Counted from the stretch's first letter, positions 24,123-33,350 are shown. The stretch is 64,000 nucleotides of DNA from JANXQE01 sp035294005 (GCA_035294005.1 DATGLT010000445.1:1-64000); one strand, 5' to 3'. The notes: generated from the letters alone by a model not told the origin. Translations and numbers: made by a program.

Positions 24123-26168
24123 TTACTTCGGCAGCAACTCCAGCAATTCGGCTTCGTTGAGAATCCGAACCCCAAGTTTTTGGGCTTTCTCGAGCTTGGA
24201 ACCGGCTTCCTCGCCGGCGACGACATAATCGGTTTTGTTGCTGACACTGCCGCTGACCTTTCCGCCGGCTGCTTCGATTTTGGCCGCAGCCTCTTCGCGC
24301 TTCAAATGAGGCAAAGTCCCCGTGAGCACGAACGTCTTACCCGTCATGGGGCCCTCGGCCGCTTTGGGCTGGTAAAGCTCTGAGGCGAAGTTGAGACCGG
24401 CTCTGCGCAGGCGCTCCAGAAGCTTTCGGTTTCGCGGATCTCCATGCCATTGCAAGATGCTATTGGCGATGACCTCTCCGACGTCTTCACAAGAAGTCAA
24501 TTGGTCAACGCTGGCCGCGAACACCTCGTCGAGGGAGGCGAAACCACGTCCCAGCGCCTTGGCCACGCCCGCGCCGACGTGCAGGATGCCCAACCCGTAG
24601 AGAACCCGCCATGCGTCCCGTGCCCTGCTCGCCTCGACACCATCGAGGAAATTCTTCGCGGACTTCTCGCCCATGCGTTCCAGGCCCGACACTTCGTGCA
24701 GTTTGAGAGAATAAAGGTCGGCAACGTCGCGGACCAGCCCCTGGGAAACCAGCTGGCGGACCAGCACTTCGCCTCCGCCTTCAATGTCCATGGCGCCCCT
24801 GGAGCACCAGTGTTCAATGCGGCCGCGGACCTGCGCGGGACAATCGGGGTTGGTGCAACGCCATACCACGCTCTCGCCCCCCTCGGTGCCGCCTCCGCCT
24901 GTCCGCGAGACTTTGGAGCCGCACTCGGGGCAGGTGCTGGGAAACCGGAACGGGATTTCCTTCCCGGTGCGCTTTGTCAAAACCACATCCACGACTGCGG
25001 GAATGACTTCTCCAGCCTTTTCAATCGTGACTGTATCTCCAATGCGGATGTCCTTCAGTCGAAGGTAGTCCTCGTTATGCAAAGTCGCGCGGCTGATGGT
25101 GCTGCCTGCAAGAAACACCGGTTCCAACTCGGCAACCGGAGTCAGTGCGCCGGTTCGCCCTACCTGCACGGTTACCGACTTGAGCTTGGTTTCGGCCTGT
25201 TCGGCCGCGTACTTATAAGCGATGGCCCACCGCGGTGCTTTGGAGGTGAACCCAACGCGTTCGCGCTGCGCAAACGAATTCAGTTTGATCACAGCTCCGT
25301 CCGTTTCATAAGCAAAATTGCGCCGCATCTCGTCCAGCCCATTGACGGCTGAGGTTAACTCATCCGCTGTGGAGCAACGCCACGTCTTTTCTGGCGTGCG
25401 GAATCCAAGTGATTTGAGCCATGCCAGCATATCGCTCTGGGTTTGCGGCAAAGCCGAGACCCCTTCCACATGCCCCATTCCATAAAGCACAATGTCGAGA
25501 GGGCGTTTTGCAACGATCCGGGGATCCAGCTGTTTCAGGGAGCCAGCCGCGGCATTTCTAGGATTGGCGAACGTTTCTTCCCCGGCTGCTTTTCGCTGAG
25601 CGTTTAATCGCTCGAACCCTGCCTTGGTCAGGTAAACCTCGCCCCGGACCTCCAGAACGGAGGGGATCGTCGTGGATTTCGCCGCGCGAAGCCTGGCGGG
25701 GATGCTGCGAATCGTCCTGAGATTGACGGTGATATCGTCACCGACCGTTCCATCGCCTCGGGTTGCGCCACAGGTGAAACGCCCGTCTTCATACCGGAGG
25801 TTGATGGCCAGCCCGTCAATTTTAGGTTCCACCACCCAGTCCAGAGTTTCATTGGGCAAGAGCCGCTGAACACGCTGGACGAACTCGCGGAGTTCCTGTT
25901 GCGAATAGGTGTTGTCCAGGCTGGTCATGGGTTTGAGATGGCGGACAGGCTTGAATTCCTTCAGCGGCTGTCCCCCCACGCGCTGAGTCGGTGAATCTGG
26001 ACTGACCAGTTGCGGAAAGGAGGTTTCCAGGTCGACCAATTCTCGATACAGCCTGTCGTATTCCTGGTCCGTGATGGTGGGCTGGGCCAGGACATAATAG
26101 GCGTGGTCGTGGTGACCGATTTCCTCAACCAGCTTGGAGTGGCGCGCCTGGGCGTCCTTGAGCGTCAT
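24123..26168 (-). CDS. ligA: NAD-dependent DNA ligase
   Basis: 681 residues, full length. Seals nicks in replication and repair using NAD. Domains in order: Ia (DHAYYVLAQPTITDQEYD), adenylation domain with catalytic Lys116 in VVEPKIDGLAINL, OB fold, the four-Cys zinc finger (CPECGSKV and CTNPDCPAQ), helix-hairpin-helix repeats, and a C-terminal BRCT domain beginning GKTFVLTGTLPHLKREE. Starts at ATG 26168, 46 bases after the methyltransferase gene upstream. Confidence 0.97.
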   Translation of the reverse strand: MTLKDAQARHSKLVEEIGHHDHAYYVLAQPTITDQEYDRLYRELVDLETSFPQLVSPDSPTQRVGGQPLKEFKPVRHLKPMTSLDNTYSQQELREFVQRVQRLLPNETLDWVVEPKIDGLAINLRYEDGRFTCGATRGDGTVGDDITVNLRTIRSIPARLRAAKSTTIPSVLEVRGEVYLTKAGFERLNAQRKAAGEETFANPRNAAAGSLKQLDPRIVAKRPLDIVLYGMGHVEGVSALPQTQSDMLAWLKSLGFRTPEKTWRCSTADELTSAVNGLDEMRRNFAYETDGAVIKLNSFAQRERVGFTSKAPRWAIAYKYAAEQAETKLKSVTVQVGRTGALTPVAELEPVFLAGSTISRATLHNEDYLRLKDIRIGDTVTIEKAGEVIPAVVDVVLTKRTGKEIPFRFPSTCPECGSKVSRTGGGGTEGGESVVWRCTNPDCPAQVRGRIEHWCSRGAMDIEGGGEVLVRQLVSQGLVRDVADLYSLKLHEVSGLERMGEKSAKNFLDGVEASRARDAWRVLYGLGILHVGAGVAKALGRGFASLDEVFAASVDQLTSCEDVGEVIANSILQWHGDPRNRKLLERLRRAGLNFASELYQPKAAEGPMTGKTFVLTGTLPHLKREEAAAKIEAAGGKVSGSVSNKTDYVVAGEEAGSKLEKAQKLGVRILNEAELLELLPK

Positions 26169-26214
26169 GCCAAAACTTCCATAACCTGCAGTTTCCTGCG
26201 TTGGCGCAGCTGCG

Positions 26215-26979
26215 CTAAGTCCTGCCTCGTTTCGTCCCGATAAAAGCGTAGCGGGCGTGAGTCAGGCCATTGACCACCGCATTCAAGTAGTATTTGAACC
26301 CGCTGGATGTGTTCACGCGTTTGACCTCGAGCGGCAGGGATGCCTGGCGGAAAAATTCTTTGTAGTCGCGAAGCGAGTAGAATCGCTCGTTAACGCCCGT
26401 TTCGACTAATTTCGCCATCATCTTGGCGCGGGATTTGATTTTTACCAGGGGCCACACGGGCTCGCGAATGGCGACGAACTGACCGCCCGGCTTGAGCAAC
26501 CGTTTCACTTCCCGTAGGACCTGAACGATGTTGGCCGAGTCGTGCAGGACTGCCGAGCAAACAACAAAATCGAAGTGGTTGTTGGGAAAATCCAACTTGT
26601 GAAAATCGCCGGGCATCCGCGTGATCTTTGCCGTGTGCGCCTTGCGCAGGCGAAAAATGCGCGGCGCCTGCTCTTTGAGCAGTCGCGGGGCGAAGTCAGT
26701 GGTGATGACCTCGACAACTTTGGGCAGCTTTGAGAGCTCGGCGCTGAGCCAGGCCCCCCCGGCCCCGATTTCCAGGATCCTGCCTCGAAATTCGAGGCGG
26801 CATTTCCTGGTCAGGAACGGAATGAACTTCGGCAAGTCCTCCTGGACAGAGCGCAGCCACTCAGCTTCGGCATCCGGCGGCCGATCCATGCTGGCGGCGG
26901 ATTCCCGGATCGCCACCAGCCGCTGGTGCGCGTAGCGCGACAGGTACTCTTTCTTTTCGATGTATTTGGACTCGCTCAT
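26215..26979 (-). CDS. Class I SAM-dependent methyltransferase
   Basis: 254 residues. Motif I is ILEIGAGGAWLSAEL (about 69-83), followed by VVEVITTDFAPRLL, then DFVVCSAVLHDSANI (post-motif) and LLKPGGQFVAIREPVW. The first 60 residues are a helical extension rich in charged residues. Methyltransferases of this broad type act on small molecules, lipids or proteins; no substrate can be inferred. Sits between tadA and ligA on the same strand with gaps of 100 and 46 bases. Confidence 0.8.
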   Translation of the reverse strand: MSESKYIEKKEYLSRYAHQRLVAIRESAASMDRPPDAEAEWLRSVQEDLPKFIPFLTRKCRLEFRGRILEIGAGGAWLSAELSKLPKVVEVITTDFAPRLLKEQAPRIFRLRKAHTAKITRMPGDFHKLDFPNNHFDFVVCSAVLHDSANIVQVLREVKRLLKPGGQFVAIREPVWPLVKIKSRAKMMAKLVETGVNERFYSLRDYKEFFRQASLPLEVKRVNTSSGFKYYLNAVVNGLTHARYAFIGTKRGRT

Positions 26980-27079
26980 CGCCCGATCGCAACGGCCACA
27001 AAATAGGTCGGCGCGGCTGGCCGTGCAATCGGCTTTTTTCCGGTGCGGTCCCGTGCTGAAAACAGGCCGAGGCCGTTGT

Positions 27080-27592
27080 TCAGTGGCCGTTCCCGTTCTC
27101 CGGACCCGCCTTTGAACGCGTTCGTTGTTCGCTGAAGAATCTTTGCAACAGGGCCCTACATTCCGCCTCGCGCACCCCGCCCGTGATTTCGCACCTGTGA
27201 TTCAAAGTCGGAAACTGCAGCAAGTTCAAAGCGCTGCCCGCAGCGCCCCCTTTAGGATCGCTGGCACCGAAGACCACTCTTGCAAGCCGCACGTGAACAA
27301 TCGCCCCGGCGCACATGGGACAAGGCTCCTTGGAAACATACAACGTGCAGTCGGTCAATCGCCAGTCGCCCAAAGCCTCTTCCGCCTGGGTAACAGCCAG
27401 CATCTCGGCATGGGCGGTGGCATCTTTAAGCAATTCAACCTGGTTATATGCGCGGGCGATGATATGGCCTTCGCGCACGATCACCGCGCCTACGGGAACT
27501 TCCTCCGCGGCGTACGCCTTCGTCGCCTGGCGCAAAGCTTCCCCCATAAAGTAGTGGTCGCTTTGAAGGTCGATGATCGGCTCGTCCGGCAT
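27080..27592 (-). CDS. tadA: tRNA-specific adenosine deaminase TadA
   Basis: 170 residues from ATG 27592. Makes inosine at the wobble position of tRNA-Arg(ACG). Zinc and catalytic residues: HAEMLAV (His61, Glu63) and PCPMCAGA (Cys91, Cys94). Also VPVGAVIVR and FGASDPKGGAAGS, as in E. coli TadA; the end contains REAECRALLQRFFSEQR. The frame is open for 47 codons more upstream, overlapping the Nudix gene's end, which is rejected. Four bases separate it from the Nudix gene. Confidence 0.93.
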   Translation of the reverse strand: MPDEPIIDLQSDHYFMGEALRQATKAYAAEEVPVGAVIVREGHIIARAYNQVELLKDATAHAEMLAVTQAEEALGDWRLTDCTLYVSKEPCPMCAGAIVHVRLARVVFGASDPKGGAAGSALNLLQFPTLNHRCEITGGVREAECRALLQRFFSEQRTRSKAGPENGNGH

Positions 27593-27596
27593 TGCG

Positions 27597-28112
27597 CTAA
27601 GGTGCGGGGAATCGCGGTTGAGCCGGCCAAGCCTCTTCCAGTGTCCAGTTGTAAGTCCCGTCGTCCTGATACCGGCAGTGCGCCGCGAAAAAGCCGCCGC
27701 GGTACTGCCAAAACCAGGGCCAGATGCGTTCACGGTCCGTCTCCGGCAATTCCAAGGTCATCAGTTCCTCGCGCCGGATAAACTCAAACCTGCCTTCGCG
27801 ATGAGGCGCCGGGAGGGTATTGAGCTTTGGTTTGACCTCAAAAAGAAACATCAACCAATGGTGCCCCCGGTACCCGCGCTCGCTGACGATTCCGGCCAGG
27901 TGCAAATCCGAAACCGAAATAGTCACCTGCATCTCCTCCCGTGCCTCGCGGCAGGCACAAGCATACGGTGACTCTCCATCATCGGTCTGCAGTTTCCCCC
28001 CGCACGGGCTCCACAGCCCCAGGTTCGGTTCCTGTCCGCGTTTCATCAGCAAAATCTCGTCTCTGTCATTGAAACAATACAACAGCGTCGAGATCTTGTA
28101 GGGCATCGTCAT
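27597..28112 (-). CDS. Nudix hydrolase
   Basis: 171 residues. Nudix box GKLQTDDGESPYACACREAREEMQ is present between about residues 40 and 62, with the REAREEM core binding the metal. Start MTMPYKISTLLYCFND and KRGQEPNLGLWSPCGGKL resemble 8-oxo-dGTP diphosphatase-like members (MutT/YtkD style), but substrate prediction from the fold is unreliable. Lies between the PQQ-type protein (21-base gap) and tadA (4-base gap) on the same strand. Confidence 0.88.
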   Translation of the reverse strand: MTMPYKISTLLYCFNDRDEILLMKRGQEPNLGLWSPCGGKLQTDDGESPYACACREAREEMQVTISVSDLHLAGIVSERGYRGHHWLMFLFEVKPKLNTLPAPHREGRFEFIRREELMTLELPETDRERIWPWFWQYRGGFFAAHCRYQDDGTYNWTLEEAWPAQPRFPAP

Positions 28113-28133
28113 TGATCGGGGCAGCGGGCCGCA

Positions 28134-29426
28134 TTAGCGCTTCTCGACGCAGTAAAGGTTCTTGGCAGTCCGGATAAACAGTCCGCCGCCCGCGACGGCG
28201 ATGGAAGCGCGCACGGGTGATTCGCCCATTGGGATAGTGGCCAAAACTTTGAACTCTTCACCTGCCGAAAGCACAACGGCTGTGCCGCTCTCGCTGATGC
28301 AATAAATCTTCCCATCGGCGCCCGTTGGGGAAGCTCGAAAGATTTCGTGAATGCCGAGGTTGCCCTGCCAGATCTTCTGTCCGGTTCGCGGCTGGAGGCA
28401 CGTAAGGACCTGGCGGTCCCCATCGAGCACGAACAAGCGGTCACGGTAGACCAGGGGCGTACAGCAGTCCGAAGGAAAGTCGCTGAATTTCCAGAGCGTG
28501 TGCGTCGTCGTGACCAGGCCCTGGCCGCCGTCCTTGATGGCCAGCACCGGGTCACGCTTGGGTCCACAGGCGAACACGATTCCGTCGAAGGCGACTGGCG
28601 ACGGCACGATCCGCCAAAACGGTTCATGCTTGTCGTTCAACCCCCCGCAGCGCCAAATTTCCGCCCCGTCCTCTGCTTTGTGAGCTGTCACATAATTGCC
28701 GCCCACGACAATGATTTCAGTTCCTGCGCCGGTCTCGAGCGGCAACGGCGTTGTATACGCTTCCTGCGCTTCGCTGAACGCATCGGTGTCGCGCACGTGG
28801 CGCCATAACTTGTCGCCGGTTGCAGGATCCAAACAAAGAAGATACGACTCGCGGTCAGGCCGCCCGTCCTGTGCGTGGGAATATTCCACTTTCCGCTGTT
28901 GCAGCACCTCGACGTAAAGCTTTCCCCGGTACAACATCGGGCTGGATCCGTAAATCCAGTTAACGGCGAATCGGCCGTACTCCGTCGCCAGATTGCGGTG
29001 CCAGATTTCCTTGCCTGAAAAATCAAACGCAGCGAGATCCCCGGTTGCGAACAGAATAAAAACCCGGTTCCCGTCCGTTGCGGGTGAAGGCGAGGCCGTA
29101 TTGTTGCGGCCTTTGTCAAAATCACCCGTGCTCACTTTGCGTTTCCACCGGGCGCCTCCCGTTTTGCGGTCCAGGCAAAGCAGCCAGAGAGCCTTTTCGT
29201 CGTCCGGGCTTGAAACGAACACAGAGTCGCCCCAGACGACCGGTGTCGCCCCGCTGTAACCTGGCATGGGCGTTGTCCAGGCGATATTCTCCGTTCTGGT
29301 CCACTGGCTCGGCAGGTTCTCCTCGGTTGTTGAGCCGTTGAAAGAAGGCCCTCGCCATTGCGGCCAATTTTCCGCCTCCGAAATTGAGACGAATGCCAGG
29401 AAAGCAAGCAGAACAAAGGGTTTCAT
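28134..29426 (-). CDS. Exported PQQ-like beta-propeller protein
   Basis: 430 residues from ATG 29426 with signal peptide MKPFVLLAFLAFVSISEA; upstream codons to 29495 are open but lack support. The mature protein begins NWPQWRGPSFNG, the common start of verrucomicrobial and planctomycetal propeller proteins, followed by repeats such as GARWKRKVSTG, KEIWHRNLATEYG, DKLWRHVRDT and QKIWQGNLG with GKLYVE/GKIYCI strands. These are WD/PQQ-type blades; no PQQ ligands of alcohol dehydrogenases are evident, so a binding or scaffold role in the periplasm is more likely. First gene of the run to tadA and ligA. Confidence 0.85.
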   Translation of the reverse strand: MKPFVLLAFLAFVSISEAENWPQWRGPSFNGSTTEENLPSQWTRTENIAWTTPMPGYSGATPVVWGDSVFVSSPDDEKALWLLCLDRKTGGARWKRKVSTGDFDKGRNNTASPSPATDGNRVFILFATGDLAAFDFSGKEIWHRNLATEYGRFAVNWIYGSSPMLYRGKLYVEVLQQRKVEYSHAQDGRPDRESYLLCLDPATGDKLWRHVRDTDAFSEAQEAYTTPLPLETGAGTEIIVVGGNYVTAHKAEDGAEIWRCGGLNDKHEPFWRIVPSPVAFDGIVFACGPKRDPVLAIKDGGQGLVTTTHTLWKFSDFPSDCCTPLVYRDRLFVLDGDRQVLTCLQPRTGQKIWQGNLGIHEIFRASPTGADGKIYCISESGTAVVLSAGEEFKVLATIPMGESPVRASIAVAGGGLFIRTAKNLYCVEKR

Positions 29427-29579
29427 AGCGGTGTCAAATGACTGGAACAAAGTCCGGTATGGGTTGAACTCTAAAACGTGAGCGTTGAAGGTCAAGAGCG
29501 CCTATCCTGATTCTGACAACCGGGACGGCGCAATCGGCCCATTGCCCTCCCTTAAAATTCCGTTGCCACTGCAGCCGGA

Positions 29580-29618
29580 ATGATTAGCATCAGCCTCCCC
29601 GCCGCCGGGCGGGGATGA
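29580..29618 (+). CDS. Possible 12-codon leader ORF before leuB
   Basis: ATG at 29580 opens MISISLPAAGRG and stops with TGA at 29616, eight bases before leuB. Two Ile codons and one Leu codon lie in the first six positions and its second half covers the hairpin described at 29597-29614. A preceding CAGCCGGA is a weak ribosome-binding site. Leader peptides controlling branched-chain amino acid genes are well known in other phyla, but their runs of regulatory codons are longer. This is a candidate only, and chance is quite possible for an ORF this short. Confidence 0.3.
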   Translation: MISISLPAAGRG

Positions 29619-29624
29619 TTTTTT
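29597..29624 (+). terminator. Terminator-like hairpin directly before leuB (attenuator candidate)
   Basis: CCCCGCC (29597-29603) pairs perfectly with GGCGGGG (29608-29614) around a four-base loop, followed by ATGA and six T (29619-29624). leuB starts two bases later, so the structure lies within the leuB leader on the sense strand, where a simple end-of-gene terminator has no upstream gene to serve (the gene on the left runs the other way). The GGGG of the right arm is also the best Shine-Dalgarno-like sequence for leuB and would be hidden in the stem. Confidence 0.6.
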
Positions 29625-29625
29625 A

Positions 29626-30684
29626 ATGAAAACCTACGATATTGCGCTCATTGGCGGTGACGGCACGGGACCCGAAGTTGTGCACGAGGCCGTAAAGGTA
29701 CTCGACGTTGCGGCAAAGAAATTCGATCTCAAGCTCAATTACACCAAGTATGACCTCGGTGGAGACCGCTATCTGCGGACCGGTGAGGTTCTGCCGGACA
29801 GTGTGCTCGAAGAGCTGCGCAAATTCCCGGCGATTCTTCTGGGCGCCATCGGCCATCCAAACGTCAAGCCCGGCATTCTTGAAAAAGGCATTCTTCTGCG
29901 CACGCGCTTCGAATTGGAGCAGTACATCAATTTGCGGCCCGTAAAGCTTTATGACGAGCGGTTCTGTCCGCTCAAAGATAAGAAACCGGAAGACATCGAT
30001 TTTGTCGTGGTTCGCGAAAACAACGAAGGATTGTACACTGGGGCGGGCGGTTTTGTGTTCAAGGGCACCCCGAACGAAGTCGCGTTGCAGGAGAGCGTCA
30101 ATACCCGGCGCGGAGTCGAACGGTGTCTGCGGTTCGCGTTCGAATACACCCGCAAGCGCAACAAAGACAGAAAACTTACGCTCAGCGGGAAGACGAACGT
30201 CCTTACGTTCGCTTTCGACCTGTGGGAGCGCGCGTTCAATGAAGTTGGCGAGAAGGATTTCAAAGACATCAAACGCGACTATGCCCACGTTGACGCCACA
30301 ACGATGTGGTTTGTGAAAAACCCGGAATGGTTCGATGTGATTGTGACCGACAATATGTTCGGTGACATCATTACTGACCTAGGTGCCATGGTTCAGGGTG
30401 GAATGGGAATCGCCGCAGGTGGGAACATTAATCCTAAAGGCACCAGCATGTTCGAACCCATAGGCGGCAGCGCGCCTAAATACACGGGACAAGGGGTAAT
30501 CAATCCGCTGGCAGCAATTTGTGCCGGCCAGATGCTCCTGGATTTCCTCGGTGAAACTCAGGCCGCCAAGGCAATCGAGACCGCCGTGATCAAGATCGTC
30601 CGGGAGAAAATCAAAAGTTTGGCGGCCGGCAAGATGGGCTTTAGCACCTCCCAAGTCGGAGATCTTGTTGCAGCAGCGGTTTAG
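29626..30684 (+). CDS. leuB: 3-isopropylmalate dehydrogenase
   Basis: 352 residues, full length for the isocitrate/isopropylmalate dehydrogenase family. Oxidatively decarboxylates 3-isopropylmalate in leucine synthesis with NAD. Conserved: GGDGTGPEVV (10-19), LLRTRFELEQYINLRPVK with the substrate-binding Arg residues, VVVRENNEGLYTG, VIVTDNMFGDIITD with metal-binding Asp residues, MGIAAGGNI and MFEPIGGSAPKYTGQG, which carries the cofactor loop. Other substrates such as tartrate or isocitrate in related enzymes are less likely but not excluded. No other leu gene is adjacent. Preceded by the hairpin and possible leader ORF. Confidence 0.88.
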   Translation: MKTYDIALIGGDGTGPEVVHEAVKVLDVAAKKFDLKLNYTKYDLGGDRYLRTGEVLPDSVLEELRKFPAILLGAIGHPNVKPGILEKGILLRTRFELEQYINLRPVKLYDERFCPLKDKKPEDIDFVVVRENNEGLYTGAGGFVFKGTPNEVALQESVNTRRGVERCLRFAFEYTRKRNKDRKLTLSGKTNVLTFAFDLWERAFNEVGEKDFKDIKRDYAHVDATTMWFVKNPEWFDVIVTDNMFGDIITDLGAMVQGGMGIAAGGNINPKGTSMFEPIGGSAPKYTGQGVINPLAAICAGQMLLDFLGETQAAKAIETAVIKIVREKIKSLAAGKMGFSTSQVGDLVAAAV

Positions 30685-30789
30685 CGGTTGTTTAGACGGC
30701 CTGCCTGAATGCGCGCTTCGCGCCGGGCTTGAAAAAGGCCGGCCTTTGGCATTGACAATAGGTTGTCGCAATGGCAAACTCTCGCTTAC

Positions 30790-31395
30790 ATGGCGCACGT
30801 TGCTATTCCCAAAGATCCGCTACCCTCACCCGAATCACTCGACAACCCCGAACGGGTTCCTTTTACAGTCCTGCTGACGGAAATCAATTCCGTGGCCATT
30901 CGCTTGCGGCAAAGGGCGCGGGCGACCCGGAGTTCTCCGGCGGATTTACCTGGAGCGGCGCAATCGGTGCTGGAAATCCTGGGGCGGCGGGGAGCGATGA
31001 CAGTTCCACAAATTGCTCGGGAGCGATCCACGTCGCGGCAGAACATTCAAATGCTGGTGGACAGGCTGGTCTCACAAGAACGCCTCGAGTTTTGTTCGAA
31101 CCCTTCGCATAAGAAGTCCGCCCTGGTCCGATTAACGCCCGGGGGAAAGACTCTGTTGGGCGCAGGAGCGTCGAACCAAAAAGAACTTTTGGGGGAGCTT
31201 GAGTCGAGCTTTTCGACAGCGGAAATGAAGACAACGCTTAAAGTGCTGCGGGGGATTTACGACTTGCTGTCCAAGCACCCGGAGAGGACCAGTATGCAAA
31301 AGCCCGCCGCTGGCCAGCAACTGACTCACCGCCAAAAACAAACACTTCCCGAACGCGAAGCAGTTATCGAGGATTTTCCGGTGGCGCTGCTATAG
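30790..31395 (+). CDS. MarR-type winged-helix regulator
   Basis: 201 residues from ATG 30790 (MAHVAIPKDP); a TTG at 30763 would add nine residues. Winged-helix core: AAQSVLEILGRRGAMTVPQIA, STSRQNIQMLVDRLVSQERLE, SHKKSALVRLTPGGKTLL, in the order recognition helix then wing typical of MarR. Long C-terminal tail of about 35 residues, rich in Gln and Lys, is unusual for the family. Starts 105 bases after leuB and could be cotranscribed. The effector and targets are unknown. Confidence 0.8.
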   Translation: MAHVAIPKDPLPSPESLDNPERVPFTVLLTEINSVAIRLRQRARATRSSPADLPGAAQSVLEILGRRGAMTVPQIARERSTSRQNIQMLVDRLVSQERLEFCSNPSHKKSALVRLTPGGKTLLGAGASNQKELLGELESSFSTAEMKTTLKVLRGIYDLLSKHPERTSMQKPAAGQQLTHRQKQTLPEREAVIEDFPVALL

Positions 31396-31417
31396 GGGCA
31401 TCAGCGGAAAGTAAGAT

Positions 31418-32704
31418 TCAGGCGGCCGCGCGACCGTGCTTGCGACGCACCAAAGGCTTGGTTTCACCACGCACCACCGGTTGAGTGATATTGACCTGGA
31501 TGATGTCGTCGCTGGAGGGCACGTCATACATCACGTCCAGCATTAACTTTTCCAATAGACTGCGCAGGGCCCGGGCGCCAGTGCCTTTACGAATCGCCTG
31601 CGCGGCAAGTTCGCCGAGGGCATCTGATGAGAATTCCAATTCGACGCCTTCCATGGCCATTAACTTGGCGTACTGCTTGGTGAGCGCGTTCCTGGTGTCT
31701 GTGAGAATTGAGACCAATTGCTGCTCGGTCAATTCAGCCAGGACAGTCACCATTGGCAACCTGCCGATGAACTCGGGGATGAAGCCAAACCCAAGCAGGT
31801 CTTCCGGCTCAATATGCTGCAGAACTTCCTGCCTCGCGATGCTTGCCGCGCGAAACCCTTCTTCGGCGGCTCGAAAACCCATCACGTGCTTGCCGAGCCT
31901 TCGCTGAATGATTCGCTCCAAACCAACGAAGGCGCCACCGCAAATGAACAGGATATCGGTGGTATCGACGCGAATATATTCCTGTTGAGGATGTTTGCGT
32001 CCGCCTTGAGGAGGGACATTGCAGATGGTCCCTTCGAGGATTTTCAGGAGCGCCTGCTGAACGCCCTCCCCGGAAACGTCACGAGTGATTGAGACATTTT
32101 CGGTTTTGCGCGCAATTTTATCGATCTCATCAATATAAACGATGCCTCGCTGGGCGCGTTTGACGTCATAGTCGGCATTCTGCAACAACCGCAAGACGAT
32201 ATTTTCGACGTCCTCCCCGACGTATCCCGCTTCGGTCAAGGTCGTCGCGTCGGCCATTGCGAAAGGCACATCGAGGATTTGAGCGAGGGTGCGGGCCAGC
32301 AGCGTCTTGCCGGATCCCGTAGGGCCGATCATCAGGATGTTGCTCTTTTCAATTTCGACTTCAGCGTGCGGATCCTTGGGCGGGGAATCCTCTTCGGTGT
32401 TGGAGGAGTGGTCCTGCAGGATGCGTTTGTAGTGGTTGTGCACCGCTACCGCCAGGGTCTTTTTGGCATGGTCCTGCCCGACACAGTTCAGATCCAGTTG
32501 GCGCTTGATTTCAGCTGGCTTTGGAACGCTGATCTTGGGCTTGGTTTTCCTTGCCTGAGACGCAAGTTCCTTGTCGAGGACCTGCTTGCAGAGCACGACG
32601 CAATTGTCGCAGATGTAGACCCCGGGCCCGGCGATAAGCTTTTTGACTTCAGCATGTGACTTGCCGCAGAAACTGCACAGAGTGATATTCGTCGGGCGCG
32701 CCAT
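31418..32704 (-). CDS. clpX: ATP-dependent Clp protease ATP-binding subunit ClpX
   Basis: 428 residues from ATG 32704. N-terminal zinc-binding domain with CSFC (10-13) and CDNC (32-35), then the AAA+ module with Walker A GPTGSGKT (127-134), VGEDVENIVLRLL, Walker B GIVYIDEIDKIA, FICGGAFVGLE (IGF-loop region nearby) and FIPEFIGRLP with the sensor residues. Unfolds tagged proteins for ClpP. Starts four bases after the clpP stop, so clpP-clpX is one unit; a trigger factor gene, often upstream, is absent. Confidence 0.97.
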   Translation of the reverse strand: MARPTNITLCSFCGKSHAEVKKLIAGPGVYICDNCVVLCKQVLDKELASQARKTKPKISVPKPAEIKRQLDLNCVGQDHAKKTLAVAVHNHYKRILQDHSSNTEEDSPPKDPHAEVEIEKSNILMIGPTGSGKTLLARTLAQILDVPFAMADATTLTEAGYVGEDVENIVLRLLQNADYDVKRAQRGIVYIDEIDKIARKTENVSITRDVSGEGVQQALLKILEGTICNVPPQGGRKHPQQEYIRVDTTDILFICGGAFVGLERIIQRRLGKHVMGFRAAEEGFRAASIARQEVLQHIEPEDLLGFGFIPEFIGRLPMVTVLAELTEQQLVSILTDTRNALTKQYAKLMAMEGVELEFSSDALGELAAQAIRKGTGARALRSLLEKLMLDVMYDVPSSDDIIQVNITQPVVRGETKPLVRRKHGRAAA

Positions 32705-32708
32705 GAGC

Positions 32709-33350
32709 TTAGGACTTCTTCTCCACCAGGCTGCTGACCTGATCAGCCAAGCCCGGGATTTCTTTGCGCGACTGCACGACTTCATCAACCAGGCCGTAAT
32801 TCTTGGCCTCCTCTGCACTCATGAAGTTATCCCGGTCACAGTCCTTTTCGACCTGGTCAATTGAGCGGCCCGTGTGCTTCGAAACGATCGAATTAAGCCG
32901 TTGCTTGAGTTTCAGCATGTAACGAACTCGGATTTCAACGTCACTGGCGGCGCCTTCCGCTCCCCCAAGCACCTGGTGAATCATGATGTTCGAGTTGGGA
33001 AGGGCGTACCGCTTTCCCTTGGTACCACCGCACAGGAGCACCGCGCCCATGCTGGCGGCCTGGCCGATGCAGTAGGTATTCACGTCACAGGTTAGGAACT
33101 GCATCGTGTCGTAGATTGCCAGGCCCGCCGTGACGCTGCCGCCGGGAGAATTGATGTAAAGGTGAATGTCCTTCTTGGGGTCGGTCATTTGCAGGAACAG
33201 GAGCTGAGCGATGATGACGTTAGCCACCATGTCGTCCACGGGTGTTCCGAGGAATACGATCCGGTCGACCAACAGCCTCGAATAAATGTCATAACCGCGT
33301 TCACCCCGCCCGGTCTGCTCAACCACCATTGGGACTAAAAAGTTATCCAT
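32709..33350 (-). CDS. clpP: ATP-dependent Clp protease proteolytic subunit ClpP
   Basis: 213 residues. Serine protease with Ser100 in GQAASMGAVLL, His125 in NIMIHQVLGG and Asp near 174 in the CDRDNFMSAEEAKNYGLVDEV region. INSPGGSVTAGLAIYDTM is the oxyanion-side signature. Two rings of seven form the chamber fed by ClpX, encoded directly downstream. A good promoter candidate lies 33 bases upstream of the start. Confidence 0.97.
   Translation of the reverse strand: MDNFLVPMVVEQTGRGERGYDIYSRLLVDRIVFLGTPVDDMVANVIIAQLLFLQMTDPKKDIHLYINSPGGSVTAGLAIYDTMQFLTCDVNTYCIGQAASMGAVLLCGGTKGKRYALPNSNIMIHQVLGGAEGAASDVEIRVRYMLKLKQRLNSIVSKHTGRSIDQVEKDCDRDNFMSAEEAKNYGLVDEVVQSRKEIPGLADQVSSLVEKKS

Noticed and set aside
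27593..27733. Upstream extension of tadA
   Set aside because: Overlaps the Nudix gene on the same strand and precedes the normal TadA start at 27592.
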